From: Oxytricha trifallax
Lineage: Eukaryota; Ciliophora; Spirotrichea; Sporadotrichida; Oxytrichidae
Direction of reading: 5' to 3'
Assembly (NCBI GenBank): GCA_000711775.1
Contig: ARYC01000639.1
Location: forward strand, 1 to 64,000
DNA length: 64,000 nucleotides
Under the pieces are notes generated by a model that was not told the DNA's origin, did not search any database, and saw nothing but the letters and a program-made list of their open reading frames with translations. Positions 25,660 to 37,290 of the stretch are shown here, piece after piece. The translations under genes were made by a program, and so were the position numbers. Each line of letters starts with the position of its first letter. The first letter of the stretch is position 1.

Positions 25660-25870
25660 TTTAATATTTTAATTAAGAATTCAAGTCTAGATAACCTTAA
25701 GATTCCAAATGCAGTCCGATCACACGATATGAATGTCTCTTTTGTCATTTGATCCCTCCTGCCATTCATAAAATTGTCCCCAAGGATACCATTAACTCCT
25801 GCTTATAAATGAATCCTGCCTATTAACTCTAATTTGTCTCCTAGATTATCAAATAAACATTTAATAATCA
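25660..25870 (-). CDS. Short UGA-free coding-like segment (minus), candidate MDS
   Basis: A GC-richer patch in AT-rich DNA. On the minus strand it reads LGDKLELIGRIHLQAGVNGI and RDQMTKETFISCDRTAFG, open through its whole length with UAA as Gln. No start or stop is obvious, as expected of an internal macronuclear-destined segment. No family recognised. Confidence 0.35.
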
Positions 25871-25949
25871 CTTATTTATAATATCTATATAACATTTATA
25901 ACATGTTTATAAATAGAAAATGTCAATTAATTGACTTAGAATAGCTGTG

Positions 25950-26129
25950 ATGGCTCCTATTTATCTACGTGGCCAGCTAATCATCAAATTGAGTGGTGCC
26001 TTCCTAGGTCAACTCTCTGAAGACACCAGGATGATTCAAAGGACTTCATCGTTTATATCTGGTGATAAGTCATTGACTGTCTGGAGTTTACTCGTGGACT
26101 ATGCCTAAACCAATTATGCAGTTAAGTGA
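25950..26129 (+). CDS. Small ORF (59 aa), candidate MDS or small gene
   Basis: ATG 25950 to UGA 26127: MAPIYLRGQLIIKLSGAF, then a segment ending LLVDYAQTNYAVK. One UAA is read as Gln. GC is well above the surroundings, and another coding-like patch lies 80 bp away on the other strand. Unrecognised. Confidence 0.4.
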
Positions 26130-26980
26130 TGTAATATTAATAATGGCAAATACTTATATAAATTAATTAAATTATTATTATTATCATATAAATGTTGCTG
26201 ATAAAGGAACAGCTTGTTGAGTGAAGATAATCAAACTTAGAGAGTGCCTTTATTTAGCGGATATTCAAGAATTTGAGTAAATGCAATCAAATAACCAGGA
26301 ACATAGCTTAGACAAATTAAATATAAATATTTATATACATTGTCAAATGATTGAAGTTTGATTTAGATTGAATGATAAATAGCATTTGTATTTTCTATCC
26401 ATTCGCTTCTGCAATTACCAGCCTCTTCCCTAGTCTCATATTCATATTCAACAACCTTGATTTACAAATATCTGCATTTACTTATTTACATTTCATACTT
26501 TAATATTATAATAACCACTATATTATAAATATTATTTTTTCAATAGTTTAATAATATAACATTACTTAATTAGATAAACTATAAGTCAACTGACTTTCTC
26601 AGATGCAACAAACAAGCAAAGTAGTGTCCTAGAGCATCTAAACTGCATGGCCTGGTACTCAATGTAATAAGTTGGATATTCTAGTTTCTATTAACTCGCT
26701 TATCGTAAAACAAAACTTATATATCTACTCTATGCTTGTTTAACAGATGTTTATAAATATTGCATATTAATTACATTAAAATATAAAATAATGTTAATAT
26801 TTGGATGAATCAAAATTTCAATTAAAAATGATACAGATAATATATCTACCAGTATTACGATAAAAAAACCCCGAGTATTACCAAAATGATACAGAGAGTT
26901 ACTAGCTTTTTATGCTTTGATTTTAAACTGCCGTGATTTATCAGCTTTAACATCATCTTACTCATTGTTTTCTTATGAAG
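26130..26980. other. AT-rich DNA with a weakly coding-like patch
   Basis: Near 26590-26780 two plus frames are free of UGA (one reads QTAWPGTQCNKLDILVSINS). This is not enough to call a gene. Confidence 0.3.
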
Positions 26981-26989
26981 TTCTTAAAA

Positions 26990-27890
26990 GTTTCTTCATC
27001 AATCTAATGTATGCTGAAGTCCACCATCTTGGTGGTTCTTCTGCCAAGTTTATTGTTGGTTGGCTATGATGTTGAGAATTACATCTTCATTATCTACGTA
27101 TTGTTACTCCTCAGATTTATCTCTTTGTGTTCTACCTCTAAGCCATCTTTCATTTTAGTCTTGTACTATGGGGCATCTCTATCACTTATGCATCCTCAAA
27201 ATTTTTAACTTTTTTCATCGTCTCTATAGTTACCATCGTCATTGTCTCTTCTCTCGCGCTTCTCTGGAACTCCATCCTTAATAACACCCCCATTGACGAG
27301 GTTCACTTCTCTCCTTGACTTACTCATCAGCTAGAGGATGGTCATCACATTAGGCATCTCGGCAATTTTGATAAACCAGTACTACAAACAGATTATCGGG
27401 AAAATCTTCGAAGTGGGGGGTGCAAGGGGCATCACTCAATTTTCAAGTTTCTGATCTATGTATAATGGGGTCTCCGACTTAGACAAGTGACGGAAGAGTC
27501 CAAATAAGGAAGCATCTTTATTTTAGGGAGCCACTCTAAGACATAAAGTGAGGGTCCTGAGACTCCTTGGAAGTTGGAAAAATGATGCTGATCTCATAGA
27601 TATTATAATTCCAGGTCCCTCTAGAGGTCAGTTCTTTTCACCACGTGTGCGGTTGGATGCCCTTCGTGAATTCCATATTTGTTTAGAAAAATTCTATAGG
27701 CTGCTTAATGATTACTGTTAGTCATGCCATGGATTCTTCAATCAGTCAGCACATTCGTTAATGGAAACCATGAGGGTGAGTGAACAGTCTTGGAGAATTC
27801 TAATTGTGAAGAAGTGAACATCGGCCAATAATCGAAAGTTATCGTTAGTTAGTTGTTGACTATTTACTAGATAGGCCCCCACCTCTTGCC
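26990..27890 (-). pseudogene. Decayed coding relic (minus), unrecognised
   Basis: Less AT-rich island with minus-strand coding character. Segments include EWLPKIKMLPYLDSSVTCLS (about 27530-27470), MSKSRREVNLVNGGVIKDG (about 27330) and a hydrophilic stretch rich in Arg, Asp and Lys towards 27000. Broken about three times. The plus-strand hydrophobic ORF at 27011-27208 is its shadow. Origin unknown; a mobile element is likely given the neighbours. Confidence 0.4.
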
Positions 27891-28053
27891 TTGGACGCGT
27901 CCTATATTGTGAGTGATTAATAATCTTAACTACTTAATTTGAATATCAATCTTGAAGAAAGTTTGAAAAATTTATTCTTTCGTCTTTTGGGAGTAAAAAT
28001 TAACCCATGCATGGTTTAAATTTACTCCGAAACTATATGCAAAAAATATTGCT

Positions 28054-29281
28054 ATGATTACACTCTTAGAAAGTTCAATACCAAAAAGTGAACTTTTAAA
28101 AATATTTAAAATTCTTCCAATATTTCAATGCACAATGGTTAAATTAGAAAAATTTCAAAACAATAATATAAATATAACTCACACAAGAATGCAGCCTCAG
28201 CAAGCTAACTTCAATAAGTTAATTTTTGAAGAACTAACGAGATATGCATTTTAAGATCTTCATGAAGGTAAAGAATTCATCTGTACTTACTGCAGAACAC
28301 CTTATGCCAATCCATAATCCAGAGCAACTCATTGGAGCAAATCAAAAACTTGCAAAGAATATCACAGAATTCATAGAGTAAAATACCTCCTATAAACCTT
28401 GGAATACTTGGGATGTGGCGATACTTTCGATACACTCTTTAACTGTCATAGACACATGAAAAGTTGCGCAAGAGTAGAAATGTCGTAGATACCTAAAAAA
28501 GAAACACTATAAGATGAAAAAGTTTTAAATAGATGGAATTATGGCAACATGAAATTATTAAAGTAGAAGCAAGACCCAAATTAATCACAGTTAAAACTTT
28601 CAGAGTTTGTTTTTGAATTTAAGGGTGGATACATTTGTTAGAAATGGGTGAACTTTTTCAGATAGTAATTAGATGTGGGTTGCCAATAAAAATGAGGTCA
28701 GATGTTAGAAACGATTATCTCTGAGAGAATTTAAGAGTTACAATTTATAAAGTGATTGGCTGTCTATTTAAGATAGTGGTCCTAGATAATCTCCGGAAGT
28801 GTTAAAAGGAGCTTCCATATCAATATTTATCAATAAAGAGCTTATGATAAATTCCACTAAAATAAATTCAATAAGAAGGCTTCATATTCTACTGGACCCT
28901 CTTCAATACTCAAAAAGATGGATTAAAAATTTTAGAAAACTAGGGTTATGTGGTAGTCAAGACACTTGTTTGGTTTAAGTACACAAATAAGGGAAATCCT
29001 ATAAATAGTAAAAGTCCACAATATTCTTAGGAATATTGTTTGATTGGCATCATGGGTAGCTTATATAAAACATTATTGAAAAAATTCCAGATAAAATACA
29101 TGCATTGAGAAGAGAGGATTCGGTTAAATCACAAGAATTCTGGATCATGATTGTTGAATTGTTTGGAGTGGAGTACAGATTGGAGATCTTTACAAGATCA
29201 AATTCAATTTGGATGCATACAGTTCACATTGGGAAGCAGATAGAAGGATAGGAGGGATTTAGGATAAAATATTATAAATGA
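28054..29281 (+). CDS. Zinc-finger protein with catalytically altered MT-A70 methyltransferase domain
   Basis: N-terminal part has Cys/His zinc-binding-like segments (FICTYCRTPYANP, about 28276; GCGDTFDTLFNCHRHMKSC, about 28416). The C-terminal half matches the MT-A70 family (METTL3/METTL14/ciliate MTA1 and MTA9): FKIVVLDNLRKC at 28770-28802, ELPYQYLSIKSL, EGFIFYWTLFNTQKDGLKIL (about 28885), TLVWFKYTNKGNP (about 28964), SPQYSQEYCLIGIMG (about 29014) and LEIFTRSN...HIGKQIEG (29180-29250). The catalytic DPPW is DNLR (28785-28796), so adenine methyl transfer is not expected; METTL14 and MTA9 are similarly altered partners of active enzymes. A UGA near 28847 and some frame changes show that this copy is not intact. 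Confidence 0.75.
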
Positions 29282-29498
29282 TTAATTAATTAACTAAAAT
29301 AATTTATCTAAAAAACTAAATATAAATAAATTAATTTTTAACGTATTTAAAATAGCGAGAATTAACACTTTCTTATAGTTTAATTTTTATACTATGTCTA
29401 AAGCTTTATTTTATTTTAAATCAGTCAGGGTGTTTGAGTTTTATTATTTTTTTAGATTATTTAAATTTGATTTTTATGATATGCATGTATTTACAAGC

Positions 29499-31097
29499 TC
29501 AATGATAAAATCTTCTTGAGGTGAATACCATCTTTAGCATGATTGAGACAGCTGAAAAACTTTTCCAAATCCAATCAAAATTACTTGTCAAAATCTTTAG
29601 AATCAAACTTTTTATAAACTCTTCTCTTCTAGATGGCTCAGTAATCAATGGTCTATCATTTTTAATTGCTGCAAAGAATTTTTCTATTGGGGTCAAGTGA
29701 AATTAATAAGGGTTGAGGAACATGACTGAAATACAGAGCAATCTAAATTTTTGAAGTGCCACAACACTTTTGTGATAAGTTGCGTTGTCCAAAATAAAAA
29801 CTGCATTCGGTCTACAGTTTAGCTCATTCTCATCGAGATAGTTAATGATCTAATGAATGAAGTAAATCACAGTACTGCTATTGTTGTTTCCAATATTTAG
29901 TTGTAAAAAAAACTCTCCCGTCACTTAGTACTGTCGCAATCATATTCACTCCATATACTCAAACTAATTGGTCATTGAAATTCCTCGAACATTTTAAACT
30001 CTAGCTTTTCCTAATATTAGATTGATTCTAGATACTGCTTTCATCAATATTGATCAGCAGCTTCTTATCATCCAGGTATAAGACGAAGTTAAAGGCTGCA
30101 AGTTGCCTTTGCTTAAGACAGTCGTTGCTATTTGTTCTTCTGTCAATCATATACACCTTCTTATAAGCAAACCCTAAACCCCTGGCCATCATATTTCTTA
30201 TCTGTTTCGTTGATATACTTATTCCAAGAGTTTGGTTTAATTTCTATTGGACTTGTTAAGCAGATTTGATTTTCTGATTATGAAATTAAGCAGAGTTTAT
30301 AACTTAATTTATGAGTCTTGATTTGAAAAGTTTAGATTTACTTTAACATAGTTATTGTGGTCCTTCTTTTGTGAACTTATTCCAATTATCTTATCTATTT
30401 AGTATCTACTCTATTTAAAGCGTGTCATTAACTGACTCTTAGTGCACCTATGATCATGAAATAATGAAGAATTTTTTCACTCTTTTACATTTCAGCTGAT
30501 TGTTTAGACTCTTTGTTAAAGGCTTTTGATCTTGCCTTAAAATAATTTTGGTTTTTTCGATTTAAAATAAACAACTTACTGTGCTCGATTTGGAGAACAA
30601 AGGTCCTAATTATGGTGTTTCTGAGAAATTTTTGGGAATCTGATTATTTTAGCTATATTTTCTCCGGCTTGAACTATTTTCTGCATAGTATGAATCTTGC
30701 AATTATTCTATTATTTTTATTGCTTAATCAACTTAGTATGGAGTTAAAGCATTTCCCACATAGCTGTCCAAACTACTAGAACCAATCAGACGCCGTAGAT
30801 CAATAATGGCAGTGCTGTAGGTCTAACCATCAATTCACTATACAAGGGCGTCTTCAAAAGTCTTGATTCGCGATTAGGTTAGTGATATTAATTTGAAATT
30901 TTCTACATCGTAGTGCCCAGGCACTATTAGGCAGGTGGTTTTACATAGTACAATTTCGTCACCAGGATTATTTTCATTATTTCCAAAAATGCCAAAGTCT
31001 TTAATGTTTTCATTCTTGATTAGGTTAAAACAATTTTCTTATGCGAAAAATTCTCTTATGTCTTGCTGCTTATATGACTCCTTGATATTACTTTCCA
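29499..31097 (-). CDS. DDE transposase of the TBE-related element
   Basis: Starts MESNIKESYKQQDIREFF at 31097. Catalytic motifs: LLINIDESSIQNQ (about 30045), NAVFILDNATYHKS (about 29790) and HLTPIEKFFAAIKN (about 29690-29650). These are the three acidic motifs of the IS630/Tc1/mariner superfamily with the usual short spacing between the last two. About 530 codons, longer than the 351 of TBE transposase, mostly through a longer N-terminal region. That N-terminal half has several in-frame interruptions. Divergent from the 22K-like gene. Confidence 0.75.
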
Positions 31098-31280
31098 TTT
31101 TTTGTTTGTTAAGTTATTAAACTTTATTTAAAAATTATTTCTATATAGATAATTCACAATGAGGTATAGTAATTTAGTTAGCTACTAAAAATTGATAATT
31201 TAATAGCTTATTTTAAATAAGCCTTATTATTATTAAGCTGGGTATAAAATATTTTTTATCAGTACATCTAAACTTGCCAA

Positions 31281-32115
31281 ATGCTCTCAAACTATAATTT
31301 ACAAAAGATCCATTTCAGCTTGGTGAGGAATAAAATTGGGTCAAAAAAAGAACTTTACGATTTTTTAACATAGGAATGTGGGGCGTATCTGCCAAAGATA
31401 AATTGCTCAAATATTTACTTCTTTAGAAGCATACTAACAGGAGAGAAAGATGTAATATTTTTAATAGTAAATTTCAATAGCTCTTAAAACGTTGTAATGT
31501 CATAGTTTCAGCTGTTCCTCAAATTGAGGGTCTGACAGCAGATGACTTCCTATCGCACGCTGAAGGCAAATCCTCTCTTTTGAAATACCTTCCCGATTAA
31601 ATGGATAGGCTCCATTTAAATCAAAAATGGATTACAGATATTCTACACTCCTTAGATACAGATGGAGTCAACAATATGATACAAAGTGTAAAAGAATAGA
31701 GAAGGATAAGACTTGATACCTCACAAAATAACTTAGTGCATATGAAGCCAGAATTCATAGAGGCTCTGAATAATTTTATTTCTTATAGCGGTAAACTTAT
31801 AATAACTTGTCATTGTTATTTAGTAAACAAAGAAAGGTCTGCGTATTTGCTCAAGCAGAGCACAAAAAGAAAACTAGATAACACAACTAAGAGGAACAAA
31901 AATAGAGTCAGAATCCCGGTTCTAAATCTAAGTAAAAATTTATGGAGTAGAACCATAGAGTAAGAAATGAAATTAACGATCTTAGAGGACAGGTTGAAGA
32001 ACTTGTCAACTATAAGCAGTTGGTGATGCAACTCCATTTAGGAGGGATCATAGACCAGGAAGGGAATCCTCTAAGCTCATAGCTTAGTTAATAGAATAAC
32101 AATTTCATGATATGA
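31281..32115 (+). CDS. TBE 22K-like accessory protein
   Basis: Starts MLSNYNLQKIHFSLVRNK. The segment GSKKELYDFLTQECGAYLPK aligns with SKEDLYRYLVQQGKFLSKIN of the TBE 22K protein, and KSSLLKYLPDQMDRLHLNQK aligns with DVALYLPSKLKISNKLTERN. After a Lys/Arg-rich middle (about 31855-31920) the C-terminus is predicted helical (DLRGQVEELVNYKQLVMQ). There are two frame changes, one near 31440 and one near 31960. The shared protein supports common descent of this element and TBE. Confidence 0.65.
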
Positions 32116-32249
32116 GTGGATTTAATTGAGAGCTAAAATTTTTAATTCTTAAGCTATTAAAATATAAATATATCCCTTAAAACTAAAACCATTCAAGTTT
32201 TTTCAACGGTATAGTTAACTTTTATATTCGGAGTAAAAATTAACTCATG

Positions 32250-32760
32250 GGTGGTTAAAATTTCCTCTACTATTTTAAATCTCAAAATTATGATGTATTA
32301 GCAAACCCCATCGATGTTTGGTAGTCATGATCAAGCATTTAAGAAGTATTACAAACTCAGTTAAAGTATTTCAGAGAGTTAGAAACACTTACAAACTCTT
32401 ACAAAATATTACCAAAAAAAACACCATAAGAAATTTCAAGCAAATTTTCACTAAATCAATTCTACCTATCTTATACACTATGACTTTACTAATAAGGATG
32501 AGACCTTTTCAATACTCAATTTATTTGCTAATTCAATAATACCCTCATGATGCTGGTAGTATTAGTGTAAGTTGTCAAAAATTAACTTAAATTTTTGTTT
32601 ATTTTACTTAAGATAATAATTTCAATTTATTTTGTAAGACTTTGTAATACTTTTACAAAATTCATGTTATTTAATTAAAAATTAATATAGTTAAGAATAG
32701 TAGTAAATGGTTTATAAATAGTAATTTATAACATAGTAAAATTCAGTTTAAAAAAGCAAC
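32250..32760. other. AT-rich spacer
   Basis: Several short TTACAAA-rich repeats near 32345-32420 and 32630-32660. No gene. Confidence 0.35.
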
Positions 32761-32769
32761 ATACAGAAT

Positions 32770-34159
32770 AAAAACATTTTTAATTTGAACACTGCTATAT
32801 TTATCAATAGTTTTCCTAATAAATAGGTAGAGAATATAGAATAAAATACCAACAAAGACGGGCAAGGCATCCAGAAAAAAAACCAAATAAGAGGTTTTAT
32901 AGGTGGCGGCTTTCAACTAAGAGCAAGAGGACTCAGGATATATAGCAGAATTTTTCAACGATGAGCAGCTTTCGGATCTGAGGTACGAAAAGTAGAGCAC
33001 AAGTATTATGGAACTTCTTAAGAAGCAAAGGATTATTGGCAGAGAGTCTGACAAGCAGATCAAAATATAGCTGTAAAAAAGTTTCAAACCCGAAGTTATC
33101 AAGGCCCATAAGGAATGGATTATCAACACTTTAAATGCCAGGAAATCAGAGAGTAAAAGCAATACACTTGCTAAATCTCTATTACCACATCAGAAGAAGG
33201 GTACTCCAAAGACAAGCTAAATTATAAATGCAAAAAAATAAACTAAGCCTTTAATGGATGATTAAAAATTCTCAGTAAGTCAATAGGAATCAACAAAAGA
33301 TTAGGACCAGCAATATGAGGCACAATCCTTATCCTCAAACTAGAGACACACGGAAGAGGAGGTAACGGACTCTTAAACGGACACCACCTTCCCTGAGTTA
33401 AATCAAATTGATGAACTCATCACAGCAAGGTTTGAAGAGCTGACCACAAACTCTATGAAAGATCTTTATGATCGACTACTAATTAAAGTACCTTAAATTC
33501 TGGAGACTGATCTGCTAGCAAAGTTCAATAATCAAGTTGCTGAAGTAGTAAACAAGGTGGTACAAGAGGTCGAAGAGAAGTTTAAAAATATTGACCTTCC
33601 AGCGATTTCAGAACTAGTTTGCAAAGGGTGAGAGGAGATAGAATAAGCCTTCAAGATTTTGGTCGCTAATATAAAGGGTGTTGCACATACTATTGGGATT
33701 GCAACCCAGGAGTCATTGGCCAGCCATGTTAGGAGAGTACATGAACAAATATAAACTCTTACAAAATCAATTGAATGTGCTAATAACCGGATAAAAGAAT
33801 TGTCTGATAAGTATTTTAGTTAACTTGAAATAATAACCCTATCTCAGTCCAAGCACGATCATCATTACGAAATGGTCGATAAAAACATCAAAAACGTAAT
33901 AGACTAGGTTAACAAGACCATGGGGGATCACAAACAAGGTGTTGCTGAAAGATTGAATGCTATAAAGGATAATGTGAAGTCCGCGAATAATCGCATCTCA
34001 AAATTTGAGAAAATTGATTAATAAAATTAAGGTTAACAAATAAAGCAACAGTGTCTATAAAACTAAAACATGCACAGCAACAAAAAAAGCAGGAGAAAGG
34101 CTATAACACAACTCTTGACACTGAGCAGACAATCCAAAAGTATAACTAAGGAAACGTGA
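32770..34159 (+). CDS. Coiled-coil protein, about 460 codons, unrecognised
   Basis: One plus frame is open from before 32800 to UGA 34157, except for a single in-frame UGA at 33629. The start is uncertain; the beginning is Lys-rich (KTGKASRKKTKQEV). The middle is Gln/Ser/Lys-rich. Two long helical heptad-like regions follow: KFNNQVAEVVNKVVQEVEEK (about 33520) and HVRRVHEQIQTLTKSIECAN (about 33725) through MVDKNIKNVIDQVNKTMGD (about 33870). Over 20 UAA/UAG codons are read as Gln, and base composition is much less AT-rich than the flanks. About 175 bp after the stop lies a GGGGTTTTGGGGTTT block. It could be a host gene, a mobile-element structural protein or a kinetochore-like coiled coil. I do not recognise it. 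Confidence 0.55.
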
Positions 34160-34333
34160 ACATTCAAATCATTAAAATGACAACAAGACATATATTATTT
34201 ATTAGGAAAGCAAAAAACTTATTCATATTATTGAGCAATATGATTTACATTAATCAATCTGAGGCATTTCTATAACTATCTACTTACATTTACTCTAAAA
34301 ATTCTTGTATGACATCATCAGCTTAAAACTCAT

Positions 34334-34348
34334 GGGGTTTTGGGGTTT
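34334..34348 (+). repeat. Internal telomere-like G4T4 block
   Basis: GGGGTTTTGGGGTTT not attached to a TBE inverted repeat: the expected ACTGAAAGG is absent on its inner side. Confidence 0.7.
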
Positions 34349-34690
34349 ATTAGATTCCTTCATAAATCTTTATGTCCTCACCAATGTTGCTGGGATCCTA
34401 AACTCAAATGTCAGACGCCTCATGCCAGTTGGTACTCCAGAGTTTAGTAGATGCGATCCCGGTGACAGTAGATGGTGTGGAGATTGTTGAGCAAGCCCCA
34501 AGATTGTTCTCGCAGAATGGTCTTCAGGGCAGATGTTCTCTAATAAGCATGCCATCTAAGGGGGCCAACCCTTGTCAACTCATCGATTTCTCCTGTTTCT
34601 GGTCACTTTCAACCCCTAAGACAGCACGGAGAGCGACAGCTGCACCCACAGCGAGGTCGATTATATTGCTAATAATCTAAGATAGAGTAT
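34349..34690. other. GC-rich patch with open frames on both strands, possible coding segment
   Basis: Near 45-50 percent GC in a strongly AT-rich setting. The plus frame at 34408-34680 is open (MSDASCQLVLQSLVDAIPVT) and minus frames are also open (for example IIDLAVGAAVALRAVLGV). I cannot decide the strand and recognise no family. It could be a macronuclear-destined segment. Confidence 0.35.
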
Positions 34691-34699
34691 AAATAGGGA

Positions 34700-36320
34700 T
34701 CTTCAATTAAGTGGCTCTAGAGATGCAGTAAGTATTAATTTTAAGACTGATTACTGTTATTAATTTGTTAAAGACTTACTATTCAGATTCTTTTTCTCTG
34801 TTAAATGAAAATCCATTATATATATTTATATTATAGTACTTAGTGTATTAAATGAAAATCAACAAAATAATTATAATAATAATATCATACTTTAGTTTAG
34901 CTTTTATCAATTTCCTATTCAAATGCATATTATTCTTTCATTATTATTAATCATATTTATAATATAATTTATTAATTGTTGTTATAATTTCTAGTAGCAT
35001 AATATTATTTATTTAATACTTCCTAGTTTAAGCAAAGTCTCACCTAGTTACCTCCCTACATTCCACAACAGCTTCCCAAATATGCTTGCATTCATTCTCC
35101 TAGCATGGATGCTAGGAGAACTATCAGCTGATGTTAAATATGTTACTCCTATATATTTATTAAATCAGTTAAATTTATTTAATTATATTATAATAATTAA
35201 TTATGTAATAATAATAATAATAATATAAAATAGTTCGATTTAACTGCTACTATTTATGTAAATGAATTGTTAAATTGAAAGTAAGGAGCTTTGAAGTTGT
35301 TTGAAGGAGTGCTTGTGATGGATTGTGGTGATGCTGGCTGTGAATGAGAAGACATTGAAGGAAGGTCTGGTCAACTCATCGTTTATTCATATAACTATTT
35401 ATCATAATGCACTCTATAGATGTTTATTTATATTTATTACTGTTATAAATCTAATATTTTTAAATTATTATTATTTTAATTAAAATGTTTTAAATAATCC
35501 TTTTAATTATTTACTGATTTAACTTGTTGTTTAACTGTTTCTTTGAATAAATGCAGTAATTCTTTTAAAATACCTGCATTTTTTCTTTAAGTAACTTCAT
35601 TTTATCATACTTAAGTAGAACTGTAAACATAATTTTTCAACTAAATTTAAGCCAGTTTCTTCATTAAATTTTTAATTTAAAATAAAAAACATTAAGGCGT
35701 TTTTTAAATCATAGTAATAAATGCTCTTTTTTATATTTAATCTTCAATAAAAACAAAAAACTTTATATTAAAAGGAATATTGTAAAAAAAATTGCAATAC
35801 TTTTAGTGAGATAAATAAAATGGCTTTCTATAAAAATTTAATACAATTTAGTGATAAAAGTATCATAAAAACAAAATAAATTAAGGTTATTCGTCTAAAG
35901 CATATTAATCTATTGCTAGTTTATATTGTAGGAAAACTGAAAATAAATTCTTAAACATAATATCTTTTTCAAATAAAATTCACTAAATGATCAAGTAATT
36001 TCAAATATTTCAATAGATAAAGCCAATTTATAATGTAACTCAATGATATATAAATTACTAATGCATATAGTAAAATAATCGCAACACTAAAGATACCTCA
36101 CAATAATCATTTTCTATTTGAACTTCTCAAATTTATTAAAATGATAATCTAATTAACAAATTATAATAATATTAATAAATTAAATATATATAAAGTGCTA
36201 AAAGTAAAAAAAAAAGAGGTGAGAAAAAGGAAAAAATAAACTAGCTGATCTATATATGGATAAAATATATTAAAAAAAATATAAATAAAAATTAGTTAGT
36301 TAGGAACTCTAATTATAAAT
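34700..36320. other. AT-rich germline DNA
   Basis: Includes a perfect hairpin TCTCCTAGCATGGATGCTAG(GAGA) near 35098-35121 and (TAA)n near 35206-35225. No gene supported. Confidence 0.4.
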
Positions 36321-36324
36321 GTAA

Positions 36325-37123
36325 AGAAAATAATGAAATCCTAAAATAAGCTTGAAAAACGAAAAAAAAGTATACTATTGTATATGTATTTTTTTAATTT
36401 AAAATTTATAACAAGTTAAATATAAACAGAAATCAATTTCATAATTTTTAAATTGAAAATGGATTAGAGTGTTCTCTAAATATATTTCGCAGTTAGGTAA
36501 GTATAACTCCAATTTCTTTATTCCTATATTAATTTGTAGATAATTTGAATTGTTAGTTATCACAGTAACGATTATAACTTTTCTTCAATTTTAATAATCG
36601 ATAGTGATTCTATAAAATTAAGTATTAAGCTGTAAAAAACTCACTCATTCTCATAATTTAAATGGAAATATTAGAATTCATATAAAATTCATGAATTCAA
36701 AATACGTTTTAATTACTAATTATTAATAGGACGATAGGTTGTTCGCTTGAATAGAACAATTCAGGAAAAAGTAATAATAAATAAATTATCTAATTAATAA
36801 ATGAATTACAGTTAGTAATTCTGAAATATGTCATACAATTATTCTTTATTTTATTTAGTAAATATCGCTTCATTATATAAAGTTATTTGTAATTATCATT
36901 TTGATGTCAGATAATTTTTATTTCAAATTTATGATTTCCTATTGTTTTGTATTTTATCAATATTATATAAATTAAGTGTTAATATAATTAAAGAAAATAT
37001 AAATCGTTAATTATGAAGAAGAATATAAAATGCATTTTAAAGAAAAATATATATAAAAAATTTATCAAAAAAATTGATAAATAAACCGATTTCTTAAAAT
37101 GATAAATATAAAAGAAGACTTTG
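36325..37123 (+). repeat. Left member of a diverged direct repeat flanking TBE copy B
   Basis: Begins AATAATGAAATCCTAAAATAAGCTT and ends TATAAAAGAAGACTTT. The same beginning and end recur at 41356-41585. This member has about 560 extra bases in its middle (roughly 36376-36960). Confidence 0.6.
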
Positions 37124-37290
37124 AATCAAAACCCCAAAACCCTTTCAGTAGTTTGATTGAGTTTTTGATTGATAAAGTAGACTATTAGTTCATACTTTAT
37201 TAGGGTTTTAATAGGGTTTATGTAGGAGTTTAATGTTTAAATTTTATGTAAATTAGTGTGAATTTTAGCTGTTGTATTTTAAATATTCAC

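Larger units (their letters stand above)
28010..32249. mobile_element. TBE-related transposon carrying an MT-A70-domain gene (about 4.24 kb)
   Basis: The outermost matching inverted repeats I can see are CATGGTTTAAATTTACTCCG (28010-28029) and its near complement (32229-32249); each sits in a 40-bp palindrome. There is no C4A4 tip. Three genes lie inside: zinc-finger/MT-A70 (+, 28054-29281), DDE transposase (-, 29499-31097) and a protein related to the TBE 22K protein (+, 31281-32115). Gene content parallels TBE with the kinase module replaced by MT-A70, but gene order and orientation differ. All three genes carry some damage. The ends are the least certain part; no clear target duplication is visible. 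Confidence 0.65.

Noticed and set aside
27011-27208. Hydrophobic plus-strand ORF suggesting a membrane protein
   Set aside because: The opposite strand has clear hydrophilic coding character in the same place; hydrophobicity is a shadow effect.
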